Source of the DNA: Thermotoga sp. Mc24
GTDB lineage: Bacteria > Thermotogota > Thermotogae > Thermotogales > Thermotogaceae
Length of the DNA: 64,000 nt
Reading direction: 5' to 3'
NCBI RefSeq assembly: GCF_000784835.1
Contig: NZ_JSFH01000012.1
Span: forward strand, 248,001-312,000
The notes beneath the pieces were generated by a model that saw only the letters and a list, made by a program, of their open reading frames with translations, did not search any database and was not told where the DNA came from. Positions 18,965 to 29,805 of this stretch are shown piece after piece. How positions within the stretch are numbered: position 1 is the stretch's first letter; each line of letters starts with the position of its first letter. A program made the position numbers and the translations under genes.

Positions 18965-19666
18965 ATCCAGATTGACCGTCACTCTCACGGGAGCCGGTAT
19001 CAGTACCCCAAGCGGCATACCAGATTTCAGAGGACCGAATGGGATATACAAAAAGTATTCCCAGAATGTCTTCGACATTGATTTCTTCTACTCTCACCCT
19101 GAGGAATTCTACCAATTCGCCAAGGAAGGTATTTTCCCTATGTTAGAAGCAAAACCGAACCTTGCACACGTGCTGCTCGCAAAACTGGAAGAAAAGGGCC
19201 TGATAGAGGCTGTGATCACACAGAACATAGACAGACTTCACCAGAGAGCGGGCAGTAAAAAAGTGATAGAGCTACACGGAAACGTTGAGGAGTATTACTG
19301 TGTGAGGTGTGAGAAAAAATACACCGTCGAAGATGTTATAGAGAAACTCGAATCATTGGATGTTCCACGCTGTGATGACTGCAACGGTTTGATCAGGCCG
19401 AACATCGTGTTCTTTGGGGAAAATCTGCCGCAAGACGCCCTCAGGGAAGCGATCGAACTTTCATCCAAGGCCAGTTTGATGATCGTCCTGGGATCTTCGC
19501 TCGTTGTGTATCCCGCTGCCGAGCTTCCCCTCATAACTGTCAGGAGCGGTGGAAAGCTCGTTATCGTGAATTTGGGAGAAACTCCTTTCGATGATATCGC
19601 AACTTTGAAGTACAACATGGACGTTGTCGAGTTCGCCAGAAGAGTGATGGAAGAAGGAGGTATCTC

Positions 19667-19670
<4 letters not shown>
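18930..19670 (+). CDS. cobB: NAD-dependent protein deacylase, sirtuin (Sir2)
   Basis: The 246-residue enzyme removes acetyl or other acyl groups from lysine using NAD, releasing nicotinamide and O-acyl-ADP-ribose. GAGISTPSGIPDFRG at 21-35, TQNID at 97-101, catalytic H116, and zinc ligands C124, C127, C148 and C151 match the T. maritima Sir2 structure. Two ATGs are possible (18930, 18936); AAGGGTGA is better spaced for the second, which shortens the protein by two. Its nicotinamide could be salvaged by the enzymes at 36780 and 37315. Confidence 0.96.
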
Positions 19671-21277
<1,607 letters not shown>

Positions 21278-21297
21278 CGGCATCCCTCCCGGTTCTA

Positions 21298-21314
21298 TTA
21301 TACTATGTTATAAT
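21298..21314. promoter_or_regulatory. Divergent -10 boxes between the DUF59 gene and the YkoF-like gene
   Basis: TATAAT on the plus strand at 21309-21314 and TATAAT on the minus strand at 21303-21298, with weak -35 matches (TTCTAA, 17 bases, for the minus unit). The 72-base gap leaves no room for a TPP riboswitch. Confidence 0.55.
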
Positions 21315-21349
21315 TCAAATTAGAAGAGCCGAATTGAGGGGGTGAAAAA

Positions 21350-21634
21350 ATGCCGAAAGTAACGGTTTCCATAAAGGTGATTCCCGCCGTGGAAGATGGA
21401 AGACTCCACGAGGTGATCGACAGAGCGATCGAAAAGATCTCTTCGTGGGGCATGAAATACGAAGTGGGTCCTTCCAACACCACCGTGGAAGGTGAATTCG
21501 AAGAGATCATGGATCGTGTGAAAGAGCTCGTCAGATACCTTGAACAGTTCGCGAAACGATTCGTTCTTCAGCTGGACATCGATTACAAAGTCGGAGGTAT
21601 CACGATTGAAGAGAAGGTATCGAAGTACCGCTAA
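21350..21634 (+). CDS. MTH1187/YkoF-like thiamine- or HMP-binding small protein
   Basis: The 94-residue protein has one ferredoxin-like fold: PKVTVSIKVIPAVEDGRL, GMKYEVGPSNTTVEGEFEEIM and a C-terminal QLDIDYKVGG strand. The family (UPF0045; TM0486 structure) is thought to bind thiamine or its pyrimidine precursor. It is the first gene of an ABC importer operon, consistent with that role. The next gene starts inside its last 29 bases. SD: GAGGGGGTGA. Confidence 0.85.
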   Translation: MPKVTVSIKVIPAVEDGRLHEVIDRAIEKISSWGMKYEVGPSNTTVEGEFEEIMDRVKELVRYLEQFAKRFVLQLDIDYKVGGITIEEKVSKYR

Positions 21635-22358
21635 ATGGCTGTTTTTTATAGCTCTGATTTTCGTGTGGGAGTTCTCGAAAGTCCCACAGTATCTTCTTCC
21701 CAAACCTTCTTCCATAGTTCTCGAGGGACTTTCGCAGTGGAAAATCTTGATGGATCACAGTCTCTACACGATCCTTGAGGCTTTTTCTGGCCTGGTTATA
21801 GGCCTCGTGTTGGGAATGGGGCTTGCGGTCCTGATGGATCTGTTCCAGACGGTGAAAGAGGTAATGTACCCGATCCTCATCATCTCACAGGCGATACCCA
21901 TCGTTGCTGTGGCACCGCTCGTCATCATCTGGTTCGGTCTGGGCGTGGGCACGAAAATAGGCATAGTAGCGTTCGTCACACTCTTTCCGGTTGCGCTCAA
22001 CACTCTCGAAGGATTCAGAACGATCGATCAGGACGCTCTGGATCTTTTCAAAGTGATGAAGGCAACGAAGATCCAGATCTACAGGTACCTTGTACTACCG
22101 CACACGTTACCTTACGTTCTCTCTGGGCTCAAGATATCCGCCACATACGCTGTGGTTTCCGCTGTGATAGGAGAATGGCTTGGAGCAGAAAAAGGCCTGG
22201 GCATATACATGATAAGGGCAATGAACACCTTCAGAGCTGACAGGCTCTTTCTCTCTGTGATAGTTGTGGTTGTGCTCAGCGTTGCCGTCTTCAAGATAGC
22301 TGATATTCTCTCCAGAAAACTCACACCTTGGTTCGAGGAAAGGAGGCTGGTAAAATGA
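21606..22358 (+). CDS. ABC transporter permease (ThiX/SsuC family)
   Basis: The 250-residue permease has about six membrane helices and the loop TIDQDALDLFKVMKATKIQIYRY, the EAA motif of nitrate/sulfonate/thiamine-precursor importers. The longest frame begins at 21540 with no ribosome site. TTG 21606, behind GGAGGTAT, fits better and overlaps the previous gene by 29 nt. It pairs with the binding protein at 22355 and the ATPase at 23302. Confidence 0.92.
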   Translation: MKRRYRSTAKWLFFIALIFVWEFSKVPQYLLPKPSSIVLEGLSQWKILMDHSLYTILEAFSGLVIGLVLGMGLAVLMDLFQTVKEVMYPILIISQAIPIVAVAPLVIIWFGLGVGTKIGIVAFVTLFPVALNTLEGFRTIDQDALDLFKVMKATKIQIYRYLVLPHTLPYVLSGLKISATYAVVSAVIGEWLGAEKGLGIYMIRAMNTFRADRLFLSVIVVVVLSVAVFKIADILSRKLTPWFEERRLVK

Positions 22359-23305
22359 AAAGACTGACCTTCATTGCGATGTTTTTGATCTCTGTCCTTG
22401 CACTTTTCGCTGAAGAGGTAACGGTCGTACTGGACTGGTATCCCAACACGAACCACACGGGGCTCTACGTAGCCAAGGACCTTGGATACTACAGAGAAGA
22501 AGGGTTGGATGTGAAGATCGTTCAACCGTCTCGGTTGACAGCGGAACAGCTTGTAGCGAGTGGAAAAGCGGAATTTGGCGTGAGTTATCAGGAAGCGGTC
22601 ACCCTCTCCAGAGGAGAAGGGATGCCCATCGTCTCCATAGCTGCCATCATCCAGCACAACACATCGGGTTTCGCTTGGCTGAAGGATGAAGGAATCAAAA
22701 GTGTGAAAGACTGGGAGGGTAAGAGATACGGAAGCTGGGGTTCTCCTATAGAGAAGGCGACCATAGAATACATCATGAGAAAATACGGTGCAGATCCTTC
22801 AAAGGTGATTTTTGTGAACGTGGGACAGATGGATTTCTTTGCGGGAACGCTGAACAATGTGTTCGATTTTGCCTGGATCTTCTACGGATGGGACGGTGTT
22901 GCCAGCAAGGTGAAAGGGATAGAGATAGAGTTCCTCCCGCTGAAGGATATAGACGAAGTCTTTGACTACTACACGCCGGTTCTGATAACGAGCGAATCTC
23001 TCATAAAGCAAAATCCAGATCTCGTAAGAAGATTTTTGAGAGCCACGGCCAAGGGATACGAGTACGCAATACAGCACCCTGTGGAGGCAGCCAAAATACT
23101 CCTCAAATACGCTCCGGAACTGGATGAAAAGATCGTTGTAGAATCTCAAAAGTACCTCGCAGGTCAGTACAAAGCGGACGCGGAAAAATGGGGCTACCAG
23201 AAAGAAGAAGTCTGGAGGAGATACGCGGAATGGCTTCACTCTATGGGATTCCTGAAAGAGACGATAGACGTGACGAAGGCGTTCACAAACGAGTTCCTAC
23301 CGTGA
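22355..23305 (+). CDS. ABC transporter substrate-binding protein, NMT1/THI5-like (ThiY family)
   Basis: The 316-residue protein has a signal peptide (MKRLTFIAMFLISVLALFA) and then VTVVLDWYPNTNHTGLYVAKDLGYY, the diagnostic start of ThiY/THI5 proteins that bind pyrimidine precursors of thiamine. SWGSPIEKAT and FAWIFYGWDG line the expected pocket. ATG 22355 follows AAGGAGG and overlaps the permease by 4 nt. HMP or formylaminopyrimidine is the likely ligand; riboflavin-type ligands are possible in relatives. Confidence 0.92.
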   Translation: MKRLTFIAMFLISVLALFAEEVTVVLDWYPNTNHTGLYVAKDLGYYREEGLDVKIVQPSRLTAEQLVASGKAEFGVSYQEAVTLSRGEGMPIVSIAAIIQHNTSGFAWLKDEGIKSVKDWEGKRYGSWGSPIEKATIEYIMRKYGADPSKVIFVNVGQMDFFAGTLNNVFDFAWIFYGWDGVASKVKGIEIEFLPLKDIDEVFDYYTPVLITSESLIKQNPDLVRRFLRATAKGYEYAIQHPVEAAKILLKYAPELDEKIVVESQKYLAGQYKADAEKWGYQKEEVWRRYAEWLHSMGFLKETIDVTKAFTNEFLP

Positions 23306-24009
23306 TAAAGGTATCCCACCTCACGGTTTGCTACGGAGAACTCAAAGCGGTGGAGGATCTCTCCTTGGAGGTTCAAAGGGGAGAGATCCTCTCCCTTGTG
23401 GGACCATCCGGATGTGGAAAGACCACCGTTGTGAAGGCTATTCTGGGATTGATTCCCTACGAGGGAAAGATAGAGATCTTCACATCTCGTCTCGGATACT
23501 GTCCTCAAAAGGATGTGCTGTTCGACTGGATGACCGCCTATGAGAACGCCGTGCTCCCACTCGTTCTCAGAAAAGAACTGCCGCCATCAAACATAAAAGA
23601 ATTGTTTGAACGATTCGGTCTTTCTGGCTTTGAAGAGAAAAGGCCGTACCAGCTGAGTGGCGGTATGAGGCAGAGACTGTCTCTTCTGAGGGCCGTTCTA
23701 TCGGGCGAGGAGCTCCTCGTACTCGATGAACCTTTTTCTTCGGTAGATGCTTACACTCGAAAGAAACTCCAGATATGGCTTTCTGAGATCGTACACAGGA
23801 TGAAAAGTACGGTCGTACTCATCACTCACGACGTGGAGGAAGCGGTCTTCCTTTCAGACAGAATATTGATCCTCTCCGATCGCCCCGCAAGGATTTTGAA
23901 GGAAATACGCGTGCCGTTTCCAAAGCCGAGAACCATAAAAACTTTTTCCGATCCTCGTTTCTCAGAAATAGAAGAAGAGGTGCTGGAGACTCTCATGAAT
24001 CAACCCTGA
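23302..24009 (+). CDS. ABC transporter ATPase (ThiZ/SsuB family)
   Basis: The protein has 235 residues: Walker A GPSGCGKTT, Q loop CPQKDVLFDWMT, signature [14 protein letters not shown], Walker B LLVLDEPFSSVD and a switch His in THDVEEAVFLSD. The start is GTG 23302 in a GTGA overlap with the binding-protein stop. The longer frame from 23188 lies inside that gene and is rejected. The last 17 bases overlap the convergent activase gene. Confidence 0.93.
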   Translation: MIKVSHLTVCYGELKAVEDLSLEVQRGEILSLVGPSGCGKTTVVKAILGLIPYEGKIEIFTSRLGYCPQKDVLFDWMTAYENAVLPLVLRKELPPSNIKELFERFGLSGFEEKRPYQLSGGMRQRLSLLRAVLSGEELLVLDEPFSSVDAYTRKKLQIWLSEIVHRMKSTVVLITHDVEEAVFLSDRILILSDRPARILKEIRVPFPKPRTIKTFSDPRFSEIEEEVLETLMNQP

Positions 24010-27000
24010 TATTTTCAGGGAGAGTCTCTTCAGTTTCCTCCAGGGTGTTCTCCGTGTTCAGCAGACCGTTCAGGTAGTTTCTCAATCTTCTGACCTGGAA
24101 CATGAACGCCTCCAGCTTGCTCTGTACCGTTGGTGTGAACGGATTCCCATCGGACTCTATGTGTATCACGGGAAGGTCTCCGAACTCGTCCAGTACTTTT
24201 CTCAAAACCCCTGTGGTCTTCTCTTTTTGTTCTTTCAAGCCTTTTTTCACAACCGCTTCCGCTATCCTGCTCGGCATGCAACCAAAGGGTCCTATTGAGA
24301 TGATACCATCGTAGTGGTTTACGATCTCATGCAGGACGGTTCCTATGGTGAGGATCGCTTCTCCGGTGAGCTTTGGATTCAGGTAGTCTTTCGCCGCGTC
24401 AACAATGGATTCTACATCCACCATATGAGACCTGTAAAAGCCGCTTTTTTCCAAGATTTTTTTCACTCTTCTCTCTACGTACCTTTTCACGAGGATCTCG
24501 ATTCGCTTCTTCAGCCTGTCCACGCGGGTGGAATTCGGAGAGATCAACCTGTTGAGGTACAGATAATCCGTGTAATAGATCCACTCGTGGACCGGCGATA
24601 TGTGCATGATGATCCTGTTCTTCTCCATCAAATTTTCGAGGTGCTTTCTGGAGAACTCGTCTCTTCTCACATAGATTTCTCCTGTAAGCAGCACCTTCGG
24701 CGCCTTTTCGTAATCCACGATCCTCTCAACACCCGAAAGTATCTCTGAGACTTCATCGAGTGTTTTGAAGAAGTCCCTAAGAGAATCGTTCGCAAGACTG
24801 TTCAATATCTTTTCCCTGCATCCTTCCAGGACTTTTCTTGCTTCCTCCTTGTCCCTCGCCAGCGTCATCACGGCGCGTTCCACGTCGAAGAACACATCAG
24901 AAACGACAATAGCCAACCATGCCCTGATTCTGAAAGCAATTCCAAGCCCCGCATAGGCATTTTCGGAATTCAACCCGAAGAGCGTCACATTTCTCACGTT
25001 GTTCCTATCGAGCCACAGGTTCATGAAGACACTGTACTGCCCGAATCGGCATGGTCCCATCGTCTCCGGCATGAAATAAAGTATGATCTCGTCATCGGAT
25101 GCTTTCTCTCTGATGTACTTTATGAGGCTTCCAAGAGTGAGTTGAAGAGGAAGACACTCCTTCGAAAGAGAGTTTCCCCTTCCGAGTTTGAACTCCTCGA
25201 CATCCGGTGGAGGACACACGTCGGACCTGACACCGTAATACCTGAAAGCTGCAGAAAGACACTGAGACCCGAACTGACCCATCGACGGGAAAACAACTTT
25301 CACCCTTTCATCATTGAGTCGCAGTCTCCCTCCGTCCGGAGTGATCACATAGAGGGTGTTTTTTTCCAAAATCGTTTGGGGTCTTTTCGCACTTTTTCTT
25401 TTTTCGTTCTTTCTCTGCAATCTGAGATAACTCTTAACAATGTCTACGAAGGCTTCGATTCTCGTTTCTATGCCTGCGTCCGCTGTGTGACTGTCGAGCT
25501 CCAGAACGAGCGACGGTTTCTTCGCCATTATGTCTCTGAAGTAAGAGATGATGAAAGAGTCAGGACCACAGCTGAAGTTGGTGATGTAAACCCCAAAGAG
25601 TTTTGGATGCTTTTCGACGAATCGTGACGCTTTGAGAATCATCTCTCCCCACGACCAGTACATGTTTCTGTAGCCCTTTTCATCCTCGAAGGGTATGGAA
25701 TCGAAGTTGATGATGGGAATTCCGCGGGTGGCGAATTTTTCGGGGATTCCCATGTTCGCATCGGAAGAGAAGGCGTTGTAAGATCTTCCAAAGAGAACCA
25801 CACCGAATTCCGACTCGTCAAGAATTTTCAGAAATTCATTCCACTGTTTCTTTATGAGACTAAACCTTTCGTTGAAAGCCTTCCAGGCCTTTTCAAAGGC
25901 TCGTTCCCCTTCCTCGCGTGATCTTCCAAGCCTTTCAGCCACTCTGAGAAATTCTTCCTTTTCATCACCGCGCGAGAAATCGAAATAGCCCGTCACGAGC
26001 TTTTCTTCCATTTCAGGAAACGCAGATGTGAGCCAGTCAACTTCACTCTGAACAAAGGGACAGAAGACGTTGTAGTTCTCTGAATTTTCCACTTTGATTC
26101 CTCTCAACCTTGGAACGAATATCAGATCCGGATTCTTCGAGATCAGATCGTACATGTAGCCGTGGGAGAGTTCCACCGGGAAGCAGAATTCGGAGTTCAT
26201 CATCTCCCAGCCGCGTCTGTCGGACTTTTCGGGAACCACAACGTCGAAACCGAGTTCTGTAAGGAAGGTGTAGAAAAGCGGGAAAAGGTTGTTCATCGCC
26301 AAAGATCTGCTCAAACCGATGGTCTTTGCTCCCTTCACTTCTCTCTCGAGGTGGAAAATGTATTTCTCCCTGTTTTTGACGAAGTTGTACTTTGTGCTGT
26401 CTATGTTGGCGTGTCTCAGCACGTTCTCGTACTTGTTGCAGGCACCACCGAACGGGAACCGCTTTCCATCGATCTCTATGATCCTGATCTCACACTTTCT
26501 ATCGCATTTTTCTTTCCCACCGGGACAGATGAACGTTCCTCTGTATCTGACTTCTCTGGAGATCAATTCCTTCAGTTTGAACTCTTTCTTTTCCAGAAAA
26601 CCGAGTTCAAGATTCTCTTTGGTGAGCAGAGCCACTCCGTAAGCGCCCATCAAACCCGGGTGCGGGGGAACAACTATGTTCTTTCCAACGAGAGCAGCCA
26701 TGGCAACAGGCACCGCTTTGTTGTAGCAAACTCCGCCCTGCATGAAGATCTTCTTTCCTACAGGTCTGCTTCCTTTCACCCTGTTCAGGTAGTTCATACA
26801 CACGGAGTACACAAGCCCGGCGCATATGTCTTCTTTAGAGATCCCTTCGTTCACCGCCGTCTTGACGTCGCTTCCTATGAAGGCCGCGCACTGATCGCTG
26901 AAGTTCGGAGGATTTTCGCCTTTCAGAGCGAGATCTCCGATCTCGGTGTAGTGGACTCCAAGGGACTCTCCCGCTGCCTCTTCGAGGAAAGATCCCGTCC

Positions 27001-28240
27001 CGGCCGAACAGGCTTCGTTCATCGCGTAATCCGCCGGAACCCCGTTCACCAGATAGGTGTACTTGGCATCTTGACCTCCTATCTCGAAGATCGTGTCCAC
27101 CTCTGGATCGAAATGAGCGGCCGCTTTCGCGTGCGCCATTATCTCGTTGTACACGGCGTCGGTCTGAGAATACAGCCCAACGATCTTCCTCCCTGATCCC
27201 GTCACACCGAGTCCGATTATCTTCACTTTCGTCCCGTTGAGCTGCTCCAATATAGAGGAGTAGCACTGCCTTGCCGCTCTTATGGGATCTCCCAGAGTTC
27301 GAAGGTACACTCCCGCCAGGATGGCTTCATCATCGTATCTCATCAGCACCGCTTTCGTTGTGGTGGATCCAACGTCTATTCCCAGCACACACACATCCCC
27401 ATCTCTTGCCTGCTGGAACGGCATTTCTTTGAACTCGACCATGTGCAGGTACTTTTTGAGAGGCTCGTGAGTGGGAAAACTGGTAATTTCTTCTTTTTTG
27501 ATCGTGAAGGTCTTTTTCGATACCACTCCGTTCAGCTTTCCCCACAGGTAAGCCCCGTAGGCTTCGAAGAACAGCGCTTCTTCCGGAACGATCACTTCCA
27601 GAACTCTTTCCAGGTGCTTCAACATGAGCCTGTTTCTCGTCGTTCCACCGACAAGGAGGATCTTCTTAACTCCTGCCTTGTGAGCCAGTTCCACTATCTT
27701 GTCGGCCATCACCTTTCCAAGACCGTTCAGAACGAGTTCCTTTGGAACCCCTTTGTTCAGCGCGTGGGTGCAATCACTCTTGCAGAAAACGGTACACCTC
27801 GAGGAGAGTTCATAGTACTCTTCCGTCTCGACACTGTTGGCTTCCTCAAGAGATATTCCCATCCTCTGAAGCTGCTGAAGGAAGAATTCTCCCGTTCCCG
27901 AGGCGCACTTGCTACCCGTGTATATGCCGGTTATGATTCCCTTATCGTTCACTCTGTAGAGAATGGTGTTCTCCCCACCGGCACTGACAACGGCTTCGAC
28001 CTTTCCGTATTTTTTCATGAGATGCCTGTAGGCGATTTCCGTTGCCTCCGCTTCGGATATCTGAGGCAGATCTATTATTTCTCTTGTCTTTCGACCTGTG
28101 ATGACCACGGGCCCTTCATCGAGAAAAGCGGGGATCATCATGGAAAGCAGAGCGAGGGGATCTCCGTTGTGAGGAAGATTTCCTTTCTCCCTTTCACTGT
28201 AGAATGAAACACTCGAGGAACCGATGCACACTCCGGTCAT
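23993..28240 (-). CDS. Giant acyl-CoA dehydratase activase / HgdB-like fusion protein (COG3580-COG3581 type)
   Basis: At 1415 residues this is the largest unknown here. Residues 1-240 are an activase-like ASKHA domain whose first phosphate loop is lost, but Cys-containing KCASGTGEF (about 111-119) remains. Residues 285-540 are a complete BadF/HgdC-type activase: GIDVGSTTTK at 288-297, GVTGSGRK at 345-352, GGQDAKY and NEACSAGTG (C411), QCAAF (C451). Then Cys-rich CPGGKEKC-x3-C (572-583), and HgdB/DUF2229-like parts to the end. Relatives use ATP to energise an electron for dehydratases or double-cubane Fe-S enzymes. The substrate is unknown. ATG 28240 follows AGAGGTGAT. Confidence 0.9.
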   Translation of the reverse strand: MTGVCIGSSSVSFYSEREKGNLPHNGDPLALLSMMIPAFLDEGPVVITGRKTREIIDLPQISEAEATEIAYRHLMKKYGKVEAVVSAGGENTILYRVNDKGIITGIYTGSKCASGTGEFFLQQLQRMGISLEEANSVETEEYYELSSRCTVFCKSDCTHALNKGVPKELVLNGLGKVMADKIVELAHKAGVKKILLVGGTTRNRLMLKHLERVLEVIVPEEALFFEAYGAYLWGKLNGVVSKKTFTIKKEEITSFPTHEPLKKYLHMVEFKEMPFQQARDGDVCVLGIDVGSTTTKAVLMRYDDEAILAGVYLRTLGDPIRAARQCYSSILEQLNGTKVKIIGLGVTGSGRKIVGLYSQTDAVYNEIMAHAKAAAHFDPEVDTIFEIGGQDAKYTYLVNGVPADYAMNEACSAGTGSFLEEAAGESLGVHYTEIGDLALKGENPPNFSDQCAAFIGSDVKTAVNEGISKEDICAGLVYSVCMNYLNRVKGSRPVGKKIFMQGGVCYNKAVPVAMAALVGKNIVVPPHPGLMGAYGVALLTKENLELGFLEKKEFKLKELISREVRYRGTFICPGGKEKCDRKCEIRIIEIDGKRFPFGGACNKYENVLRHANIDSTKYNFVKNREKYIFHLEREVKGAKTIGLSRSLAMNNLFPLFYTFLTELGFDVVVPEKSDRRGWEMMNSEFCFPVELSHGYMYDLISKNPDLIFVPRLRGIKVENSENYNVFCPFVQSEVDWLTSAFPEMEEKLVTGYFDFSRGDEKEEFLRVAERLGRSREEGERAFEKAWKAFNERFSLIKKQWNEFLKILDESEFGVVLFGRSYNAFSSDANMGIPEKFATRGIPIINFDSIPFEDEKGYRNMYWSWGEMILKASRFVEKHPKLFGVYITNFSCGPDSFIISYFRDIMAKKPSLVLELDSHTADAGIETRIEAFVDIVKSYLRLQRKNEKRKSAKRPQTILEKNTLYVITPDGGRLRLNDERVKVVFPSMGQFGSQCLSAAFRYYGVRSDVCPPPDVEEFKLGRGNSLSKECLPLQLTLGSLIKYIREKASDDEIILYFMPETMGPCRFGQYSVFMNLWLDRNNVRNVTLFGLNSENAYAGLGIAFRIRAWLAIVVSDVFFDVERAVMTLARDKEEARKVLEGCREKILNSLANDSLRDFFKTLDEVSEILSGVERIVDYEKAPKVLLTGEIYVRRDEFSRKHLENLMEKNRIIMHISPVHEWIYYTDYLYLNRLISPNSTRVDRLKKRIEILVKRYVERRVKKILEKSGFYRSHMVDVESIVDAAKDYLNPKLTGEAILTIGTVLHEIVNHYDGIISIGPFGCMPSRIAEAVVKKGLKEQKEKTTGVLRKVLDEFGDLPVIHIESDGNPFTPTVQSKLEAFMFQVRRLRNYLNGLLNTENTLEETEETLPENIRVDS

Positions 28241-28263
28241 TTCACATCACCTCTTTGTTGAAT

Positions 28264-28292
28264 ATTTTAACACCTAACGTTCGCAGTCTCAA
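28264..28292 (-). promoter_or_regulatory. Promoter of the giant activase gene
   Basis: On the minus strand TTGAGA (28292-28287), a 17-base spacer and TAAAAT (28269-28264), about 24 bases before the ATG. Confidence 0.75.
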
Positions 28293-28300
28293 CTCACCTC

Positions 28301-28329
28301 TTGAAATCCTCTCCACTCTGTGATATCAT
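28301..28329 (+). promoter_or_regulatory. Promoter of the tRNA-Lys/Leu/Gly cluster
   Basis: TTGAAA (28301-28306), 17 bases, TATCAT (28324-28329). It ends 10 bases before tRNA-Lys, as expected for a start of transcription just upstream of the tRNA. Confidence 0.65.
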
Positions 28330-28339
28330 TTGTACCGGC

Positions 28340-28415
28340 GACCCGGTAGCTCAGCAGGCAGAGCACCTGACTTTTAATCAGGGGGTCGTGGGTTCGAATC
28401 CCACCCGGGTCACCA
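28340..28415 (+). tRNA. tRNA-Lys (anticodon TTT)
   Basis: A 76-nt cloverleaf. Acceptor GACCCGG pairs with CCGGGTC; the anticodon arm CCTGA-CTTTTAA-TCAGG carries TTT; the T arm GTGGGTTCGAATCCCAC is complete, and CCA is encoded. First of three tandem tRNAs. Confidence 0.98.
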
Positions 28416-28420
28416 GCGGT

Positions 28421-28507
28421 GCGAGAGTGGCGGAACTGGCAGACGCGCTGGACTTAGAATCCAGTGGGCTGAAGCCCGTGTGGGTTCAAGTCCCACCTCT
28501 CGCACCA
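28421..28507 (+). tRNA. tRNA-Leu (anticodon TAG)
   Basis: An 87-nt cloverleaf with a long variable arm (GGGCTGAAGCCC). Acceptor GCGAGAG pairs with CTCTCGC; the anticodon arm CTGGA-CTTAGAA-TCCAG carries TAG; CCA is encoded. Five bases after tRNA-Lys. Confidence 0.98.
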
Positions 28508-28518
28508 GGATAGAGCAG

Positions 28519-28593
28519 GCGGGTGTAGCTCAGTGGTAGAGCACCAGCTTGCCAAGCTGGGGGTCGCGGGTTCGAATCCCGTCGCCCGCTCCA
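28519..28593 (+). tRNA. tRNA-Gly (anticodon GCC)
   Basis: A 75-nt cloverleaf. Acceptor GCGGGTG pairs with CGCCCGC; the anticodon arm CCAGC-TTGCCAA-GCTGG carries GCC; discriminator T and encoded CCA. Last of the cluster; a terminator follows within 10 bases. Confidence 0.98.
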
Positions 28594-28601
28594 GACAAGA
28601 A

Positions 28602-28632
28602 AGAAGGGGAAATCTCCCCTTCTTCTTTTTCT
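28602..28632 (+). terminator. Terminator after the tRNA cluster
   Basis: AGAAGGGGA / TCCCCTTCT-type stem with a short loop, then a T-rich run. No promoter is visible between it and the permease start at 28657, so some read-through probably supplies the downstream operon. Confidence 0.8.
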
Positions 28633-28656
28633 TTACGTCGTGGAGGTAGAAGAGTC

Positions 28657-29805
28657 TTGAACACTCTGTCAGTGTTGTTATCCCTTTTCACAGTCATTGT
28701 TGTGCAGAGAGTTTTCAAAAAACTTTCCATTTCTCTGCTCTCTGGTGTCATCGTGATGATTCTCTCTCTCAAGGTGAGAAACATTCCGGAAATTCTTTCC
28801 TGGACGATCTCTTCAGATTCCTTCTGGTCACTCATTGCGACGGTTTTTCTGATATACCTTCTTTCAGGAATGATGGAAAATTCAGGTGATTACAACCGCT
28901 TTTCCGAGGAAATGCGAACTATCTTTTCGAAGAACGTGGATTCGTTCGTCCCCGCTCTCATAGGTCTCATGCCGATGCCCGGCGGAGCTCTCTTCACAGC
29001 TCCCATAGTGAAGAATTCACTTCCCGAAGAGAATCCGCTGAAACTCGCCGTCAAGAACTACTGGTTCAGACACACGATAGAATTCTTCTGGCCCATATAT
29101 CCAGCTGTGGTGCTCGTCTCTGAACTCTCCGGGATCCATCCGGGAAAGGTTTCTCTGACTCTCTTTCCTGTGTTTGCCATAGCCTTTCTTCTGGGATGGT
29201 TTTTTTTCAATGGAAAGCAACTTCCCCGTCTCTCTAAACCCAGATCTTTCTTCAATCTTCTTCCACTGATACCCGTTCTGGGAACGGGTGTTCTCATACT
29301 TATTTTCAAAGTTCCAGGATGGTTCGCACTTCTTTTGAGCACATCGGGTTATGCGGTATTCAGGAGAAGATACCTTCTAAAGACTCTGAAGCAGGTTTTC
29401 AATAAGTGGGATGTTTTTCTCGTCCTTTTTCTTGTTTACATCTACAAGGTCATAGTTGAACACTCCGGCGTGGGTGAAGGCATCGCGGCTGAATTTGTCA
29501 GATGGAATCTTTCTCCCTGGATCCTTCTCATCTTTTTACCTCTCGTGTCGGGAATCTCCACGGGTATCACACAGGCAGCCGTCGGTATTTCTCTTCCTGT
29601 TTTGATGGAGGTGTTCAGCAGCAAGTACGCCGTGTACACCTACATGTTCGCTGTGGGTGGTGTCATACTGTCTCCGGTTCATCTGTGCGTCGTGCTGTCT
29701 GCGAAATTCTTCGAGGTAGAGGTGTTCGACATTCTAAAGAAGGTGTTCCTCCCACTGGTGCTGACTCTGATCCTCGGCGCCCTCGTTTTGGGGGTGATCC
29801 TGTGA
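28657..29805 (+). CDS. DUF401 family membrane permease (gluconate-permease-like)
   Basis: This 382-residue integral membrane protein has about ten hydrophobic helices. [19 protein letters not shown] and [19 protein letters not shown] are conserved re-entrant-type motifs of the DUF401 family, related to the gluconate/Na+-antiporter clan. Its substrate is unknown. TTG 28657 lies nine bases behind GGAGGT. The longer frame from 28549 runs through tRNA-Gly and is rejected. The stop overlaps uvrA by 4 nt. Confidence 0.85.
   Translation: MNTLSVLLSLFTVIVVQRVFKKLSISLLSGVIVMILSLKVRNIPEILSWTISSDSFWSLIATVFLIYLLSGMMENSGDYNRFSEEMRTIFSKNVDSFVPALIGLMPMPGGALFTAPIVKNSLPEENPLKLAVKNYWFRHTIEFFWPIYPAVVLVSELSGIHPGKVSLTLFPVFAIAFLLGWFFFNGKQLPRLSKPRSFFNLLPLIPVLGTGVLILIFKVPGWFALLLSTSGYAVFRRRYLLKTLKQVFNKWDVFLVLFLVYIYKVIVEHSGVGEGIAAEFVRWNLSPWILLIFLPLVSGISTGITQAAVGISLPVLMEVFSSKYAVYTYMFAVGGVILSPVHLCVVLSAKFFEVEVFDILKKVFLPLVLTLILGALVLGVIL

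Noticed and set aside
21278-21349. A TPP riboswitch before the thiamine-type importer operon
   Set aside because: The gap is only 72 bases, and the conserved CTGAGA and thi-box segments are absent.
26162-27196. A 344-residue plus-strand frame inside the giant activase gene
   Set aside because: The minus-strand gene has uninterrupted conserved motifs over the whole span.
29502-29801. An N-terminal extension of UvrA
   Set aside because: It lies in the DUF401 gene in another frame and has no similarity to UvrA; GTG 29802 gives the standard length.
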